Assembly: GCF_029688845.1 (NCBI RefSeq)
Contig: NZ_JARUKW010000015.1
Location: forward strand, 1-64,000
DNA from: Natronococcus sp. A-GB1
GTDB lineage: Archaea; Halobacteriota; Halobacteria; Halobacteriales; Natrialbaceae
DNA: 64,000 nt
Reading direction: 5' to 3'
Position 1 is the first letter of the stretch; the number at the start of each line of letters is the position of its first letter. This document shows positions 5,862 through 14,040 of this stretch, piece after piece. The notes beneath the pieces were generated by a model. That model saw only the letters and a program-made list of their open reading frames with translations. It did no database searches and was not told the origin of the DNA. Position numbers and translations under genes: made by a program.

Positions 5862-7607
5862 ATGGTGCGTGACGATCCCGCAGTCGCTGAAGCCATCGTC
5901 GTGCACGCAGAGACGCTTTGCAAGCGCGAAAACCACCTGTGGGACGTCATCAACAAACTTTCAATACCAGTAGACCTCCTCACCGACCACCGCGACCAGA
6001 GGAAGGTCGATTTCGGAACGGAAGAGATGGTTCGCGCACACCTGTACCGTCTTATTCGCGGGTATTCACAAAGCGAATTCGCAGACCAGTTGAGTGAGCG
6101 CTCCAGTTTAGTGAAAGCCGCAGGATTTCAAATCAAGAAGTTAGAGGACGCCCCGTCTCAGCAGGACCTTTCATACGCGAAATGCAACTTCAGCGACCCG
6201 ACATGGGATATCATTGAAGCCGCTGCCAACGGTATCAGGCGAGAAGTCGTTGAACACGGCATTATTTCAGAAGCACTCGTCCCAACTCCCGCCCCGGACG
6301 ATGGAGACGAGGAAGACACTGAGAAAACGAAACGCGAGTACAAACGCGAGAAAACGCATAAATCAGTGAAGTTGGCCAGGAAACACGCGTTACCAGAATT
6401 CAAGACAGGTCGTGCGTCGAACCGTCAATACGAAGACATCGAGCTCTTAGACCAAGTTGCACGCATCTGCTCGAATAACGGGAGCGCGCATTCTGAAGGC
6501 GAGATTGGCTACCTACTCAACGATGAGTTGACGTGCGACGGGTCAACGCTTCTCCGCGCGCTCAAATTAATCGCCACGCCTGACGATGATGACTCGATGC
6601 AGCTCACCTTGGACTCGGTGTTCGAGGAAAATCGCATGCCGAAGATCGACGTGATCCGTGACGAGGTCATGAAGGCGTTCGACGGGGCGACGGACAACAT
6701 CATCAACTCGATCCGTGGTGATGACCCGTTCGATGATCGGAAAACCATTGCTGCAATCGACATCACTGATGACCCGTTCACCGTAAGTCCGTGGGAAGAC
6801 AGGGACAAGGAGATCCCGAAGCCGAACTACCCTCGAATGGTCAACGGGTACGTCGATGACGATCCGAAGAAACAAGGGTACAAGTACGCCACAATCACGC
6901 TCGTCGGTGACAACGTCCCGATCATACTCGGTGTTGAACCGTACAAGCAGAATTCAAAGTGGGAAGAGGAAGACGCTCCGTCGTATCCGAAAGCCGATCT
7001 CGTCGAGCGGTTACTGGATCGAGCACAGGAATTTGTGGATCTCGATGAGGTGTTGCTTGATCGTGGGTTCTACAGCGAAGATGTGTACGCAGCTATCGAA
7101 GATCGCGGGTTGTTGTACACCACACCCGTTCCGAGGTACACGGACGATTATGAAAACATCGAGAAGATCAAAGCGCACCCCGAGGCGGACATGGCGGTTG
7201 AACCTGACGTTGAATTCTGGAAAGACGGGGAACTCCACCACACGGCACACTTCCTCTATGTGCCAGTTCGGGATGATGATGCTGACGGGAACTACGCGGT
7301 GTTTGTGACGAACCGTGACAGCGTCGATACTCCTGGCGAGATCAGACACGTTGTGAATCAGTATCGACGGCGATGGGATATTGAGAACCAGTACAAGACT
7401 ATCGTGGAGTACCTACCGCGGACGTCTTCAACCGATTACCGAGTTCGACTCACGAATTTCGTTCTGGCAGCGCTGATCTACAACCTCTGGCGGTTGACTG
7501 ACTACCTCATCAAGATCGCCATCGACATGGATGTTCGAGCTCCACCTGTGCTGACCGCGAAGACGTTCGCTACGGTGCTCGGTCAGTTCCTGTTGCGGGT
7601 GGGGTAG
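5862..7607 (+). CDS. DDE transposase, IS4-superfamily/ISH3-like, with long N-terminal domain
   Basis: A 581-residue protein. The catalytic triad is visible: D300 in IAAIDITDDP, D400 in VLLDRGFYSED, E508 in RRRWDIENQYK (the Y-[RK]x3-E-type motif of the IS4/ISH3 group). An inserted beta-rich segment between the second and third motifs fits this fold. The first ~290 residues contain a helix-turn-helix-like region (LIRGYSQSEFADQLSERSSL) and a charged linker, making it considerably longer than usual ISH3 transposases (about 390). It follows a degenerate paralogue on the same strand. ATG 5862 is used; GTG 5853 is possible. No terminal inverted repeats flanking this gene alone were found, so it may move a larger unit. 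Confidence 0.8.
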   Translation: MVRDDPAVAEAIVVHAETLCKRENHLWDVINKLSIPVDLLTDHRDQRKVDFGTEEMVRAHLYRLIRGYSQSEFADQLSERSSLVKAAGFQIKKLEDAPSQQDLSYAKCNFSDPTWDIIEAAANGIRREVVEHGIISEALVPTPAPDDGDEEDTEKTKREYKREKTHKSVKLARKHALPEFKTGRASNRQYEDIELLDQVARICSNNGSAHSEGEIGYLLNDELTCDGSTLLRALKLIATPDDDDSMQLTLDSVFEENRMPKIDVIRDEVMKAFDGATDNIINSIRGDDPFDDRKTIAAIDITDDPFTVSPWEDRDKEIPKPNYPRMVNGYVDDDPKKQGYKYATITLVGDNVPIILGVEPYKQNSKWEEEDAPSYPKADLVERLLDRAQEFVDLDEVLLDRGFYSEDVYAAIEDRGLLYTTPVPRYTDDYENIEKIKAHPEADMAVEPDVEFWKDGELHHTAHFLYVPVRDDDADGNYAVFVTNRDSVDTPGEIRHVVNQYRRRWDIENQYKTIVEYLPRTSSTDYRVRLTNFVLAALIYNLWRLTDYLIKIAIDMDVRAPPVLTAKTFATVLGQFLLRVG

Positions 7608-7729
7608 CGGTCAGCCGTAGTTTTCGGGTTCGAAATTCCTGAGCGGTAGCTGTTTTTCGCCTACTTTTATTTCGCGCTCAATTACCAGATCGATATCATA
7701 CCTTGTGCTTGGTTTGACTGCTTGTTTTC

Positions 7730-7755
7730 TTACAATCCAAATTAGTGGATTGTAA
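7730..7755. repeat. 10-bp perfect inverted repeat at island/chromosome junction
   Basis: TTACAATCCA, a 6-nt spacer AATTAG, then TGGATTGTAA. It lies in an AT-rich stretch just after the transposase gene and before the high-GC chromosomal gene at 7844. It could be a transcription terminator for the transposase operon or part of an element end; no matching copy was seen on the left side of the region. Confidence 0.5.
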
Positions 7756-7843
7756 TTCTCGACCGACTCTCACTCATTTGTAGCCGATCCATATACGAAA
7801 AGTCTGCGCAATCGCTTTCGGCCTCGCCGTCCTGCGCTCGAGC

Positions 7844-8680
7844 ATGACCACGCTTGCCGACCGCGATTGGCGGCTCATCGCCGATTCGCCCCGCGAGGGA
7901 GCGACACAGATGGCCCTCGAGGAGATCGCCGGACGAACCGCGCTCGAGGACGACCTCCGGACCGTTCGCGTCTACTCCTGGGAGCCGAGCACGCTCTCGC
8001 TGGGCTACCGCCAGGACCCAGACTCCGTCGACTGGGAGTACTGCGAGCGGGCGGGGATAGACGTCACCCGTAGACAGACCGGCGGCGGGGGGATCTACCA
8101 CGATCGGTACGCCGATATCTCTTATACGATCGTCGCGCCCGCCGAGGAGGTACCGGGAGATCTGATGGATTGTTACGCGCTGTTCTGCGAGCCGATCCTC
8201 GAGGCGTTCGACCGCATGGGGATCGACGCCGACTTTGCGGGCGCCGAACAGGAGTCGATCTACTACCCATCCTGCTATCTTCGGGATATCAACCCGGCCC
8301 ACGACGTGGTCGCACCCGCGAGTTCGGGCGCGGACGCGAAGAAACTCAGCGGTAACGCCCAGTACCGACAGCGAGACGTCGTGATCCAGCACGGCTCGCT
8401 GTCGTACGACCTCGAGCCAAACCACCACGTCGACGTCTTCAATAGCGACGTAACTGCGGAGACGTTCGTCAACCGGGTAACGAGCATCCGCGAGCAGACG
8501 AGCCTCGACCGCGAGACCGCCGTCGAGACCGTCGCCGACTCCCTGCAGGAGTGGTGTGGGGCGACGGATGGCGAGTGGCGCGAGGACGAACTCGAGGCGG
8601 CCCGCGACCTCGCCGATCGGAAGTACGGCGCCGACGCTTGGGTTCGGGATCGGGAGGTCCTCGAGGCCAGCGAGCAGTAG
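7844..8680 (+). CDS. lplA: Lipoate-protein ligase A family protein (BPL/LplA/LipB domain)
   Basis: A 278-residue protein with the biotin/lipoate ligase fold. The RRQTGGGGIYHDR motif is the acyl-adenylate loop, and AKKLSGNAQYRQRD contains the catalytic Lys region (K-x-S-G-N-A-Q). These enzymes attach lipoate, or transfer octanoate, to E2 and glycine-cleavage H proteins. It lies alone, in the first high-GC sequence to the right of the accessory region; a TATA-like CATATACG is at about 7789. Whether it is a ligase or a transferase cannot be told from motifs alone. Confidence 0.88.
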   Translation: MTTLADRDWRLIADSPREGATQMALEEIAGRTALEDDLRTVRVYSWEPSTLSLGYRQDPDSVDWEYCERAGIDVTRRQTGGGGIYHDRYADISYTIVAPAEEVPGDLMDCYALFCEPILEAFDRMGIDADFAGAEQESIYYPSCYLRDINPAHDVVAPASSGADAKKLSGNAQYRQRDVVIQHGSLSYDLEPNHHVDVFNSDVTAETFVNRVTSIREQTSLDRETAVETVADSLQEWCGATDGEWREDELEAARDLADRKYGADAWVRDREVLEASEQ

Positions 8681-8744
8681 GACGGTTCCGTCTGCAAGCG
8701 GGGAAGCCGGAGCATCTATTATTCTCTTTCGTTGAACAGTACGT

Positions 8745-9581
8745 ATGCGTCTGACATCGCCGATCGGACTCGGAGTGCGGGCGCTTCTTAGCGCCGGTGT
8801 CGCCGGTGCCGTGCTGGTGGCGAGTGCGGCCGTCGTGGCGGTCTCCGGGGCAGCGCTGTTGCTCGCCGTTCCGGCACTCGTCGCACCGGACGGCTGGCTC
8901 GAGCGAGGACTCCTGTGGGGCGTCGCCGTCAGCGCGGTCCTCGTGCTCCCGGCGTTTGCGATCGTCGTCGGATACCTCGTTCGATACGAGCGGCGACTGT
9001 TACTCGAGGGGACGGCTCCGGTGACGGCGATCGACGCCGAAGAACCGCGAGCCCTGGACGACGACGCCACGCGGTTCGCAACCCAGTTCGGCGTCCCGAA
9101 GCCACAGATTAGACTGCATCCGGCGTCAGCGCCGTTCGCGTACACGACCTCCCGGCCGAACGATCCGCTCCTCGGCGTTCGCCAGACGGGCGAACCCGTC
9201 ATCGTCATCTCGAAGGGGCTCGCTCGAACGCTGCCGCGAGATGAGACTGCGGCCGTCCTGGCCCATGAGTTCGCCCACCTCGCCAACGACGATCTTCGAC
9301 TGACATCCTGGCTGCTCGTTCCGCTGGTCGCCGCCGAGTTCCTCCACGACGGGCGCGAAACACCGACGGACAGGCGGGAACCCCTCGAGCGGCTGGCCGA
9401 CCGCCGCAGCTCCTGTCCGACGACCGACCTGCGAAAGCACGCCCGGTCGACGAACGCGGTGAGCGTGTTGCCGACGCTGGGGTCCGACGACGCTCCCGGC
9501 GGGCTCCGCTCGACGCACCCGTCGCTCGAGACCCGACTCGAAGCGCTTCGCTCCCCGAGCCGCGAGCGCCGAAGCGCGTAG
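8745..9581 (+). CDS. M48/HtpX-like membrane metalloprotease, apparently internally shortened
   Basis: 278 residues with two N-terminal membrane helices (about residues 10-45 and 50-75). A zinc motif AHEFAHLAND (HExxH) is at about 175, and a C-terminus TDLRKHARSTNAVSVLP...STHPSLETRLEAL is typical of haloarchaeal HtpX homologues. Between the HExxH helix and the C-terminus, family members have a further membrane segment and an E-x-x-A-D helix supplying the third zinc ligand. Here HDGRE jumps almost directly to PLERLADRRS, so that stretch of perhaps 60 residues seems deleted in frame. The family cleaves membrane or misfolded proteins; this copy may be impaired. Confidence 0.75.
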   Translation: MRLTSPIGLGVRALLSAGVAGAVLVASAAVVAVSGAALLLAVPALVAPDGWLERGLLWGVAVSAVLVLPAFAIVVGYLVRYERRLLLEGTAPVTAIDAEEPRALDDDATRFATQFGVPKPQIRLHPASAPFAYTTSRPNDPLLGVRQTGEPVIVISKGLARTLPRDETAAVLAHEFAHLANDDLRLTSWLLVPLVAAEFLHDGRETPTDRREPLERLADRRSSCPTTDLRKHARSTNAVSVLPTLGSDDAPGGLRSTHPSLETRLEALRSPSRERRSA

Positions 9582-9626
9582 CGTCGGTCCGTTACCCCTA
9601 TCACGAACCGGTACTGACTGCCAGCC

Positions 9627-10499
9627 ATGAAGGTCGGCGCACACGTCTCGATCTCCGGCTCGCGCGTCTCCTCCGACGACGAAACACCGCCCTACGGCGA
9701 CATCCGCAACGCGGTTCACCGCCAGGTCGCCTTCGGTGGCAACTGTGGACAGGTCTTTACCACGTCACCGCAGGTCTGGGCCCAGCCCGAGATCAGCGAC
9801 GAGGCCGCGGCGGGCTTTCGCGAGGAGAGCGACGACCTGCTCGAGGGGCCGTGGGTGATCCACTCCTCGTACCTGGTCAACCTCTGTACGCCCAAAGACG
9901 ACCTCCGCGAGAAGTCCAAGGAGAGCATGCAGGCCGAACTCGACGCCGCCGAGACACTGGGCATACCGTACGTAAACGTCCACCTGGGCGCGCATACGGG
10001 TGCCGGCGTCGAGGGCGGCCTCGACAACGCGGCGAGTCTCATCGACGAACTCGACGTCCCCGAGGGCGTCCAGATCCTCATCGAGTCCGACGCCGGCAGC
10101 GGCACCAAGCTGGGCGGCGAGTTCGCCCACCTGGCGGGGATCATCGACCGCACGGACGAGGAGATCGGCATCTGCATCGACACTGCCCATACGCTCGTCG
10201 CGGGCAACGACCTCACCACGCCCGAGGCCGTCGACGAGACCGTCTCCCGGTTCGACGACGAGGTCGGCCTCGAGCACCTCGAGTACATCCACCTCAACGA
10301 CTCGAAACACGACGTCGGCACCCACAAGGACGAACACGCCCTCATCGGCGAGGGGTACATCGGCGAGGACGGCATCCGCGCGATCGTCAACCACCCCGAC
10401 CTGCGGGAGCTGCCGTTTGCCCTCGAGACGCCCACCGAGGACGGGAAGGGCTTCGCCTGGAACATCGAGAAGACGAAGGAGCTCCGCGAGGACGCGTAA
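9627..10499 (+). CDS. nfo: Endonuclease IV (AP endonuclease)
   Basis: A 290-residue TIM-barrel tri-zinc enzyme that cuts DNA 5' of abasic sites in base-excision repair. Recognisable elements in order: [11 protein letters not shown] at the start, the NVHLGAH strand, [50 protein letters not shown] (two His/Asp metal ligands), and [13 protein letters not shown] at the end. Length and start match the family. It lies between the M48 gene and a methyltransferase on the same strand with short gaps. Confidence 0.95.
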   Translation: MKVGAHVSISGSRVSSDDETPPYGDIRNAVHRQVAFGGNCGQVFTTSPQVWAQPEISDEAAAGFREESDDLLEGPWVIHSSYLVNLCTPKDDLREKSKESMQAELDAAETLGIPYVNVHLGAHTGAGVEGGLDNAASLIDELDVPEGVQILIESDAGSGTKLGGEFAHLAGIIDRTDEEIGICIDTAHTLVAGNDLTTPEAVDETVSRFDDEVGLEHLEYIHLNDSKHDVGTHKDEHALIGEGYIGEDGIRAIVNHPDLRELPFALETPTEDGKGFAWNIEKTKELREDA

Positions 10500-10562
10500 C
10501 CGCCCGATTCGACGACGTTCGGAACCGACCCGTTTTTACTCCCGCTGGCACTACGAGAGGCC

Positions 10563-11369
10563 GTGCGCGAGTTCTCCGAAGCCTACCTCGAGCGAACCCG
10601 CGAGGGGATGTGGGACGACTCCCAGCGGGCGCTCGAGCCCCTCGAGCTCGGTTCCCGCGAGCGCGTCCTCGACGTCGGCTGTGGCACCGGCGAGCTGAGC
10701 CGCGTGCTCGCAGCGGAGTCAGCGGGCGAGGTCGTCGGCTGCGACGCCGATCTCGAACTCCTCGAGTTCGCCGGCGAGCACGTCCCGGTCGTCGCGGGCG
10801 ACGCCCTCCGGCTCCCGTTCCTGGACGATAGCTTTGACCTCGTCGTCTGTCAGGCACTGTTGATCAACCTGCCAGATCCCGAGGCAGCGATCCGGGAGTT
10901 CGCCCGCGTCTCGAGCGATCTCGTCGCAGCGGTCGAACCCGATAACGGCGCCGTCGCGGTCGACTCGAGCGTCGCGAGCGAGGAGCGACTCGAGGATCGG
11001 GCTCGACGGGCCTACCTCGAGGGTATCGAAACGGACGTCACCCTGGGAGCCGACGCCCGCGAGGCGTTTACGAAGGCTGGACTCGAGCTGGTCGAAACCC
11101 GCCGGTACGACCACGAGCGGACGATCGAGCCGCCCTACGGCGAGGCGGCGTTGACGATCGCCCAGCGGAAAGCGACGGGCGCTGGGTTGTCCGACGACCG
11201 GGAGACGATGCTCGAGGGCGACCTGACGAACGAGGAGTACGACGCCCTCCGCAGCGAGTGGCGGGAAATGGGCCGGGACGTGATCGAGCAGATGGAAGAG
11301 CGTACGTATCGTCGACGTGAAGCGATTCCGTTCTTTGTGACGGTCGGGCGAGTAACCGAGGCGCAGTAG
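10563..11369 (+). CDS. Class I SAM-dependent methyltransferase
   Basis: 268 residues from a GTG start. Motif I is LDVGCGTGELSRVLA (about residues 38-52), followed by an acidic strand-2 end (GCDADLELLE), then motif II/III VAGDALRLPFLDDSFDLVVCQALLINLPDP. This is the Methyltransf_11 arrangement used for small-molecule or tRNA-type substrates. The C-terminal half (after about 130) has an extended helical lid. Substrate unknown; no pathway partner adjacent. It lies 64 nt after nfo on the same strand, so co-transcription is possible. Confidence 0.85.
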   Translation: MREFSEAYLERTREGMWDDSQRALEPLELGSRERVLDVGCGTGELSRVLAAESAGEVVGCDADLELLEFAGEHVPVVAGDALRLPFLDDSFDLVVCQALLINLPDPEAAIREFARVSSDLVAAVEPDNGAVAVDSSVASEERLEDRARRAYLEGIETDVTLGADAREAFTKAGLELVETRRYDHERTIEPPYGEAALTIAQRKATGAGLSDDRETMLEGDLTNEEYDALRSEWREMGRDVIEQMEERTYRRREAIPFFVTVGRVTEAQ

Positions 11370-11434
11370 TCGGCAGTGGAACGGCGGTGTGTGTCGGTTC
11401 GGTGAGTGGCTGGTTGTTGCGTGGGTAAGCGAAG

Positions 11435-11508
11435 GGAACAGCCGGCGATACGTCTGCAACGCCAACCAACCACCACGGGGTGGGACTGAAAGGGGCTGGC
11501 GTTCGGGG
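11435..11508 (+). repeat. Dispersed intergenic repeat, copy A
   Basis: The segment beginning GGAACAGCCGGCGATACGTC and running through GGGTGGGACTGAAAGGGGCTG reappears in reverse orientation at 56911-56979 with only a few differences. It lies between genes, downstream of the methyltransferase. No transposase is associated, so it is a short dispersed repeat or a MITE- or ncRNA-like element of unknown type. Confidence 0.7.
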
Positions 11509-11640
11509 AGATACTGACAGAAGCTAACGGATTCTCACGTCCTCCCCAGCAGAGTTGCTCGTGCAAATAACAGGTTCGAAATCATACGTCCAATGGAAGG
11601 TTCACAGCGATAGCTTCGACCGCTCAATCGCTGACCCTCG

Positions 11641-11835
11641 TCAGTCCGACTCCTCGCTTCGGCCGAGTAGCGAGACGTAGACCCCGATCAACCCGGCACA
11701 GACCACGACGATCCCGGTCCAGAGATCAAGGACGTTCACGAGCGCCAGCACCGATCCCGTGAGCACGAGCGCGACGTTCGCAAACACCGCGAGACGGGCG
11801 GTATCGAGTCCCGTCGTCAGCGACGACGTGTTCAT
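11641..11835 (-). CDS. Small two-helix membrane protein
   Basis: 64 residues: a short polar N-terminus (MNTSSLTTGLDTARLAVF), two hydrophobic helices (about residues 15-34 and 38-57) and a charged C-terminal tail GRSEESD. Codon use is haloarchaeal and the gene has its own spacer. No family recognised. It lies just downstream of a conserved hypothetical on the same strand, 46 nt after that gene's start codon side, so it is probably transcribed alone. Confidence 0.6.
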   Translation of the reverse strand: MNTSSLTTGLDTARLAVFANVALVLTGSVLALVNVLDLWTGIVVVCAGLIGVYVSLLGRSEESD

Positions 11836-11881
11836 ACCGATACCTCCGATGGGGGCGACAAAATAGTTCGTATGACGGCGT

Positions 11882-12532
11882 TCAGACGACGTCGCCCCGC
11901 ACCGTCACGCCCTCCTGTTGCTCGCGCCAGGCGTGGACCTCCCGGGCGGCCTCGCCAGCCTCTCCCTCCTCCATCCCGAGCATCTCGAGGGCGGCCGACA
12001 GTGTCGGCAGGGCGAGCTCGCTCTCCCGAAGTTTGCGAAACGCCTCCTCGCTTCTCGTGCCGTCGACCCAGAGACAGACGCCGCGGGGATCGAGCAGCTG
12101 CGTGTAATCCTCTCGAAGCTTTGCGCCGCGCAACCGCTGTGTGACGTTGTCCTCGAAGCCGGCGTTACAGACCTCGAGGTGGATCGGTTCGTCCTCGCCG
12201 AGGAGCTGTGCAGCCAGACACTTCTCGGGGGCGGCGTGGCCGTTCGCGTTGGCGCGCAGGTACTCGGGGTACTCGGCCGCCCAGTCGGCTCGAACCGACT
12301 GACCGACGCCCTCGATACCGTACTCCTCGTCGACGTCCGCCGTCGTGCTGTCGTCGCGCATCAGCACGTCCTTGGTGAGGTAGACGTCGAGTCGTTCGAC
12401 GGGATCCAGCCCGAGCGCGATGTCGCCGAACGCCCAGATCTCGCGGACCGGAACGGGCGTTCGCTCGCGCTCGACGGTCTCGACCAGCGCCTCGAGTCGG
12501 TCGACCGCCTCCTCGCGGGGGAACTCGCTCAT
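11882..12532 (-). CDS. Conserved haloarchaeal protein of unknown function
   Basis: 216 residues from the internal ATG at 12532 (MSEFPREEAVDRLEALVETV), preferred over an upstream start at 12559. The N-terminal half reads like a nucleotidyltransferase-style strand (VREIWAFGDIALGLDPVERLDVYLTKDVLM), where G-D and D-x-Y-L resemble the GS...DxD pattern of minimal nucleotidyltransferases, but the match is weak. The C-terminus is acidic and helical. I do not recognise a named family with certainty. The neighbour downstream in transcription is the small membrane protein. Confidence 0.7.
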   Translation of the reverse strand: MSEFPREEAVDRLEALVETVERERTPVPVREIWAFGDIALGLDPVERLDVYLTKDVLMRDDSTTADVDEEYGIEGVGQSVRADWAAEYPEYLRANANGHAAPEKCLAAQLLGEDEPIHLEVCNAGFEDNVTQRLRGAKLREDYTQLLDPRGVCLWVDGTRSEEAFRKLRESELALPTLSAALEMLGMEEGEAGEAAREVHAWREQQEGVTVRGDVV

Positions 12533-12616
12533 GACGAGGAGTCGGCCCTCGAGTTGCAAAACGGTTTCTCAGTTCGAACTCGACTCGAGCTCGGGCCTCG
12601 TTCACTGCCCGCCGTC

Positions 12617-13090
12617 TCAAGCGGCTTTCTCGCGGTCGGTCGTCACGTACACCGTGTTACGAACCGTCGCGTGGACTGTCCCCTCGCTGTCGACGAGTTC
12701 GACGGTGTAGTGGCGGTCGACCGACTCCGTTCCGTCGGTCGCCAGCTCGGCCTCGATCGCGGCGATCTCCTCGTCGGTGATCGTACACCGGGCGTACAGC
12801 GTCTCCCGACCCGGCTTCTTGAAGCGAATCTCGGCCTCCTTGTCCCAGACGACGTACTCGTTGCCGAGATTTTTGAGGAGCATCATCATGTAGAACGGAT
12901 CGACCGCGGCGTACATGCTGCCCCCGAAGATCGTCCCGACGTAGTTCCTCGTGCGCCAGGAGAGCGGCAGCTCCACCCGAACCTCCCGCCAGTCGGGGGC
13001 GATGTACGTGACTCGGCCGCCCGTCCGACGGTAGGCCGGAAAGAGATTGAATCCGAGGCGGTAGAGTCGCGAGCGAATCGCGTCGAGCAT
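12617..13090 (-). CDS. DUF4442-type hotdog-fold thioesterase-like protein
   Basis: 157 residues from ATG 13090 (MLDAIRSRLYRLGFNLFPAYRRTGG). The sequence YVGTIFGGSMYAAVDPFYMMML is the hotdog-fold helix with the conserved G-x-x-F-G-G/A-x-x-x-A-x-D pattern of DUF4442 proteins, followed by the strand-rich half DKEAEIRFKKPG and a C-terminal AxVRNTVYV strand. The family probably acts on acyl-CoA or stays non-catalytic. It lies upstream of the unknown protein on the same strand, with 84 nt between. Confidence 0.82.
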   Translation of the reverse strand: MLDAIRSRLYRLGFNLFPAYRRTGGRVTYIAPDWREVRVELPLSWRTRNYVGTIFGGSMYAAVDPFYMMMLLKNLGNEYVVWDKEAEIRFKKPGRETLYARCTITDEEIAAIEAELATDGTESVDRHYTVELVDSEGTVHATVRNTVYVTTDREKAA

Positions 13091-13239
13091 ACACCGACTC
13101 GAGGGCGGCCGGTGAAAATCGTTAGCAAACGCTCCTTCCCTGCCCACGAGTTGTCGCCGACCCGGACGGTCGTCGCTTCTCGAGACGCCCGATCGCCGCC
13201 CCGACGGGCGGAGCCGGCAGGTCGTGTCAAGAGCGCAGA

Positions 13240-13245
13240 TTTTTA
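13240..13245 (+). promoter_or_regulatory. TATA element of a leaderless transcript
   Basis: TTTTAT centred 28 nt before the ATG at 13270. This spacing is diagnostic of haloarchaeal leaderless mRNAs and is why that ATG is preferred to the GTG at 13249. Confidence 0.5.
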
Positions 13246-13269
13246 TCGGTGTCCGACGAACGGATCCGT

Positions 13270-13989
13270 ATGCGACACCGCGTCTTCAACGAGGACGGCA
13301 AGGAGGAACTCGTCTTCGTCATGGGCTGGGGGAACCGCTGGACCCACGAGAACGTCAGCTGGCTCATCGGAAAGCTGACCGAGGCCGGCTACCGGGTCCA
13401 CGCCTTCGAGCTCCCGACGAACATCGACGACTTCAAAGCCGACTGGCTCGAGCCGATCGCCGAGTACGTCCTCGACCTCGAGGAGTACCAGCTGCTCGGC
13501 CACAGCGCGGGCGCGCTCATCGGCCAGGCCCTGGATGGCGCGGACAACCACGTCTACCTGAGCCCGTTCTGGGGGTACGGCGAGCGCTACTCGGACCCGC
13601 TGCTCGAGGGCGCCTCGCGGATCGGGACGACGTTCCCCTGTCTCCCCGCGGGCGAGTTCGACCGGAACGCCCTCGGCGAGAAAGCGACCGACCACCAGCT
13701 CGCGACGATTCCGCGGTGGGTTTCGCCCGCGTTCGTCCGCGAGACGCGCCACGCCCAGGAGAACCTGCTGACGATCGATCACGACGCCGTCGTCTTCTGC
13801 TCGCTCACCGATCCCGTCATCAGCCTCCGTCCGATCGGTCACCGGGTGCCCGCCGAGCACGTCGTCCTGTACAACGGTGGCCACGAACTGTTCTCCTCGC
13901 CGGGACGGGAGCGCTACGTCGAACTCTTACTCGAGGCGCTCGAGGAGGGCGCTGCGGCGGTCGAGGCACGCGAGACGGTCCCCGCCTGA
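13270..13989 (+). CDS. Alpha/beta hydrolase fold protein
   Basis: 239 residues. The nucleophile elbow LLGHSAGALIGQAL (G-H-S-A-G, Ser at about residue 85) and an oxyanion region FVMGWGNRWTHEN near the N-terminus are visible. A late Asp (FCSLTDPVISLRP) and a His (YNGGHELFSS) complete a plausible triad. Substrate is unknown; such proteins are esterases or lipases. It stands alone between a divergent hotdog protein and ncsA, 51 nt before the latter. Confidence 0.82.
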   Translation: MRHRVFNEDGKEELVFVMGWGNRWTHENVSWLIGKLTEAGYRVHAFELPTNIDDFKADWLEPIAEYVLDLEEYQLLGHSAGALIGQALDGADNHVYLSPFWGYGERYSDPLLEGASRIGTTFPCLPAGEFDRNALGEKATDHQLATIPRWVSPAFVRETRHAQENLLTIDHDAVVFCSLTDPVISLRPIGHRVPAEHVVLYNGGHELFSSPGRERYVELLLEALEEGAAAVEARETVPA

Positions 13990-14040
13990 ACGAGGCGAAA
14001 AGCCGAAACCGACATACGCGCTCGCTGGTAACTGCCGCCG

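Noticed and set aside
7742-9628. Long minus-strand open frame (628 codons) opposite lipoate ligase and M48 genes
   Set aside because: Mirror frame of high-GC coding sequence; product is Arg/Ser-rich with no motif, while the plus-strand genes have clear families.
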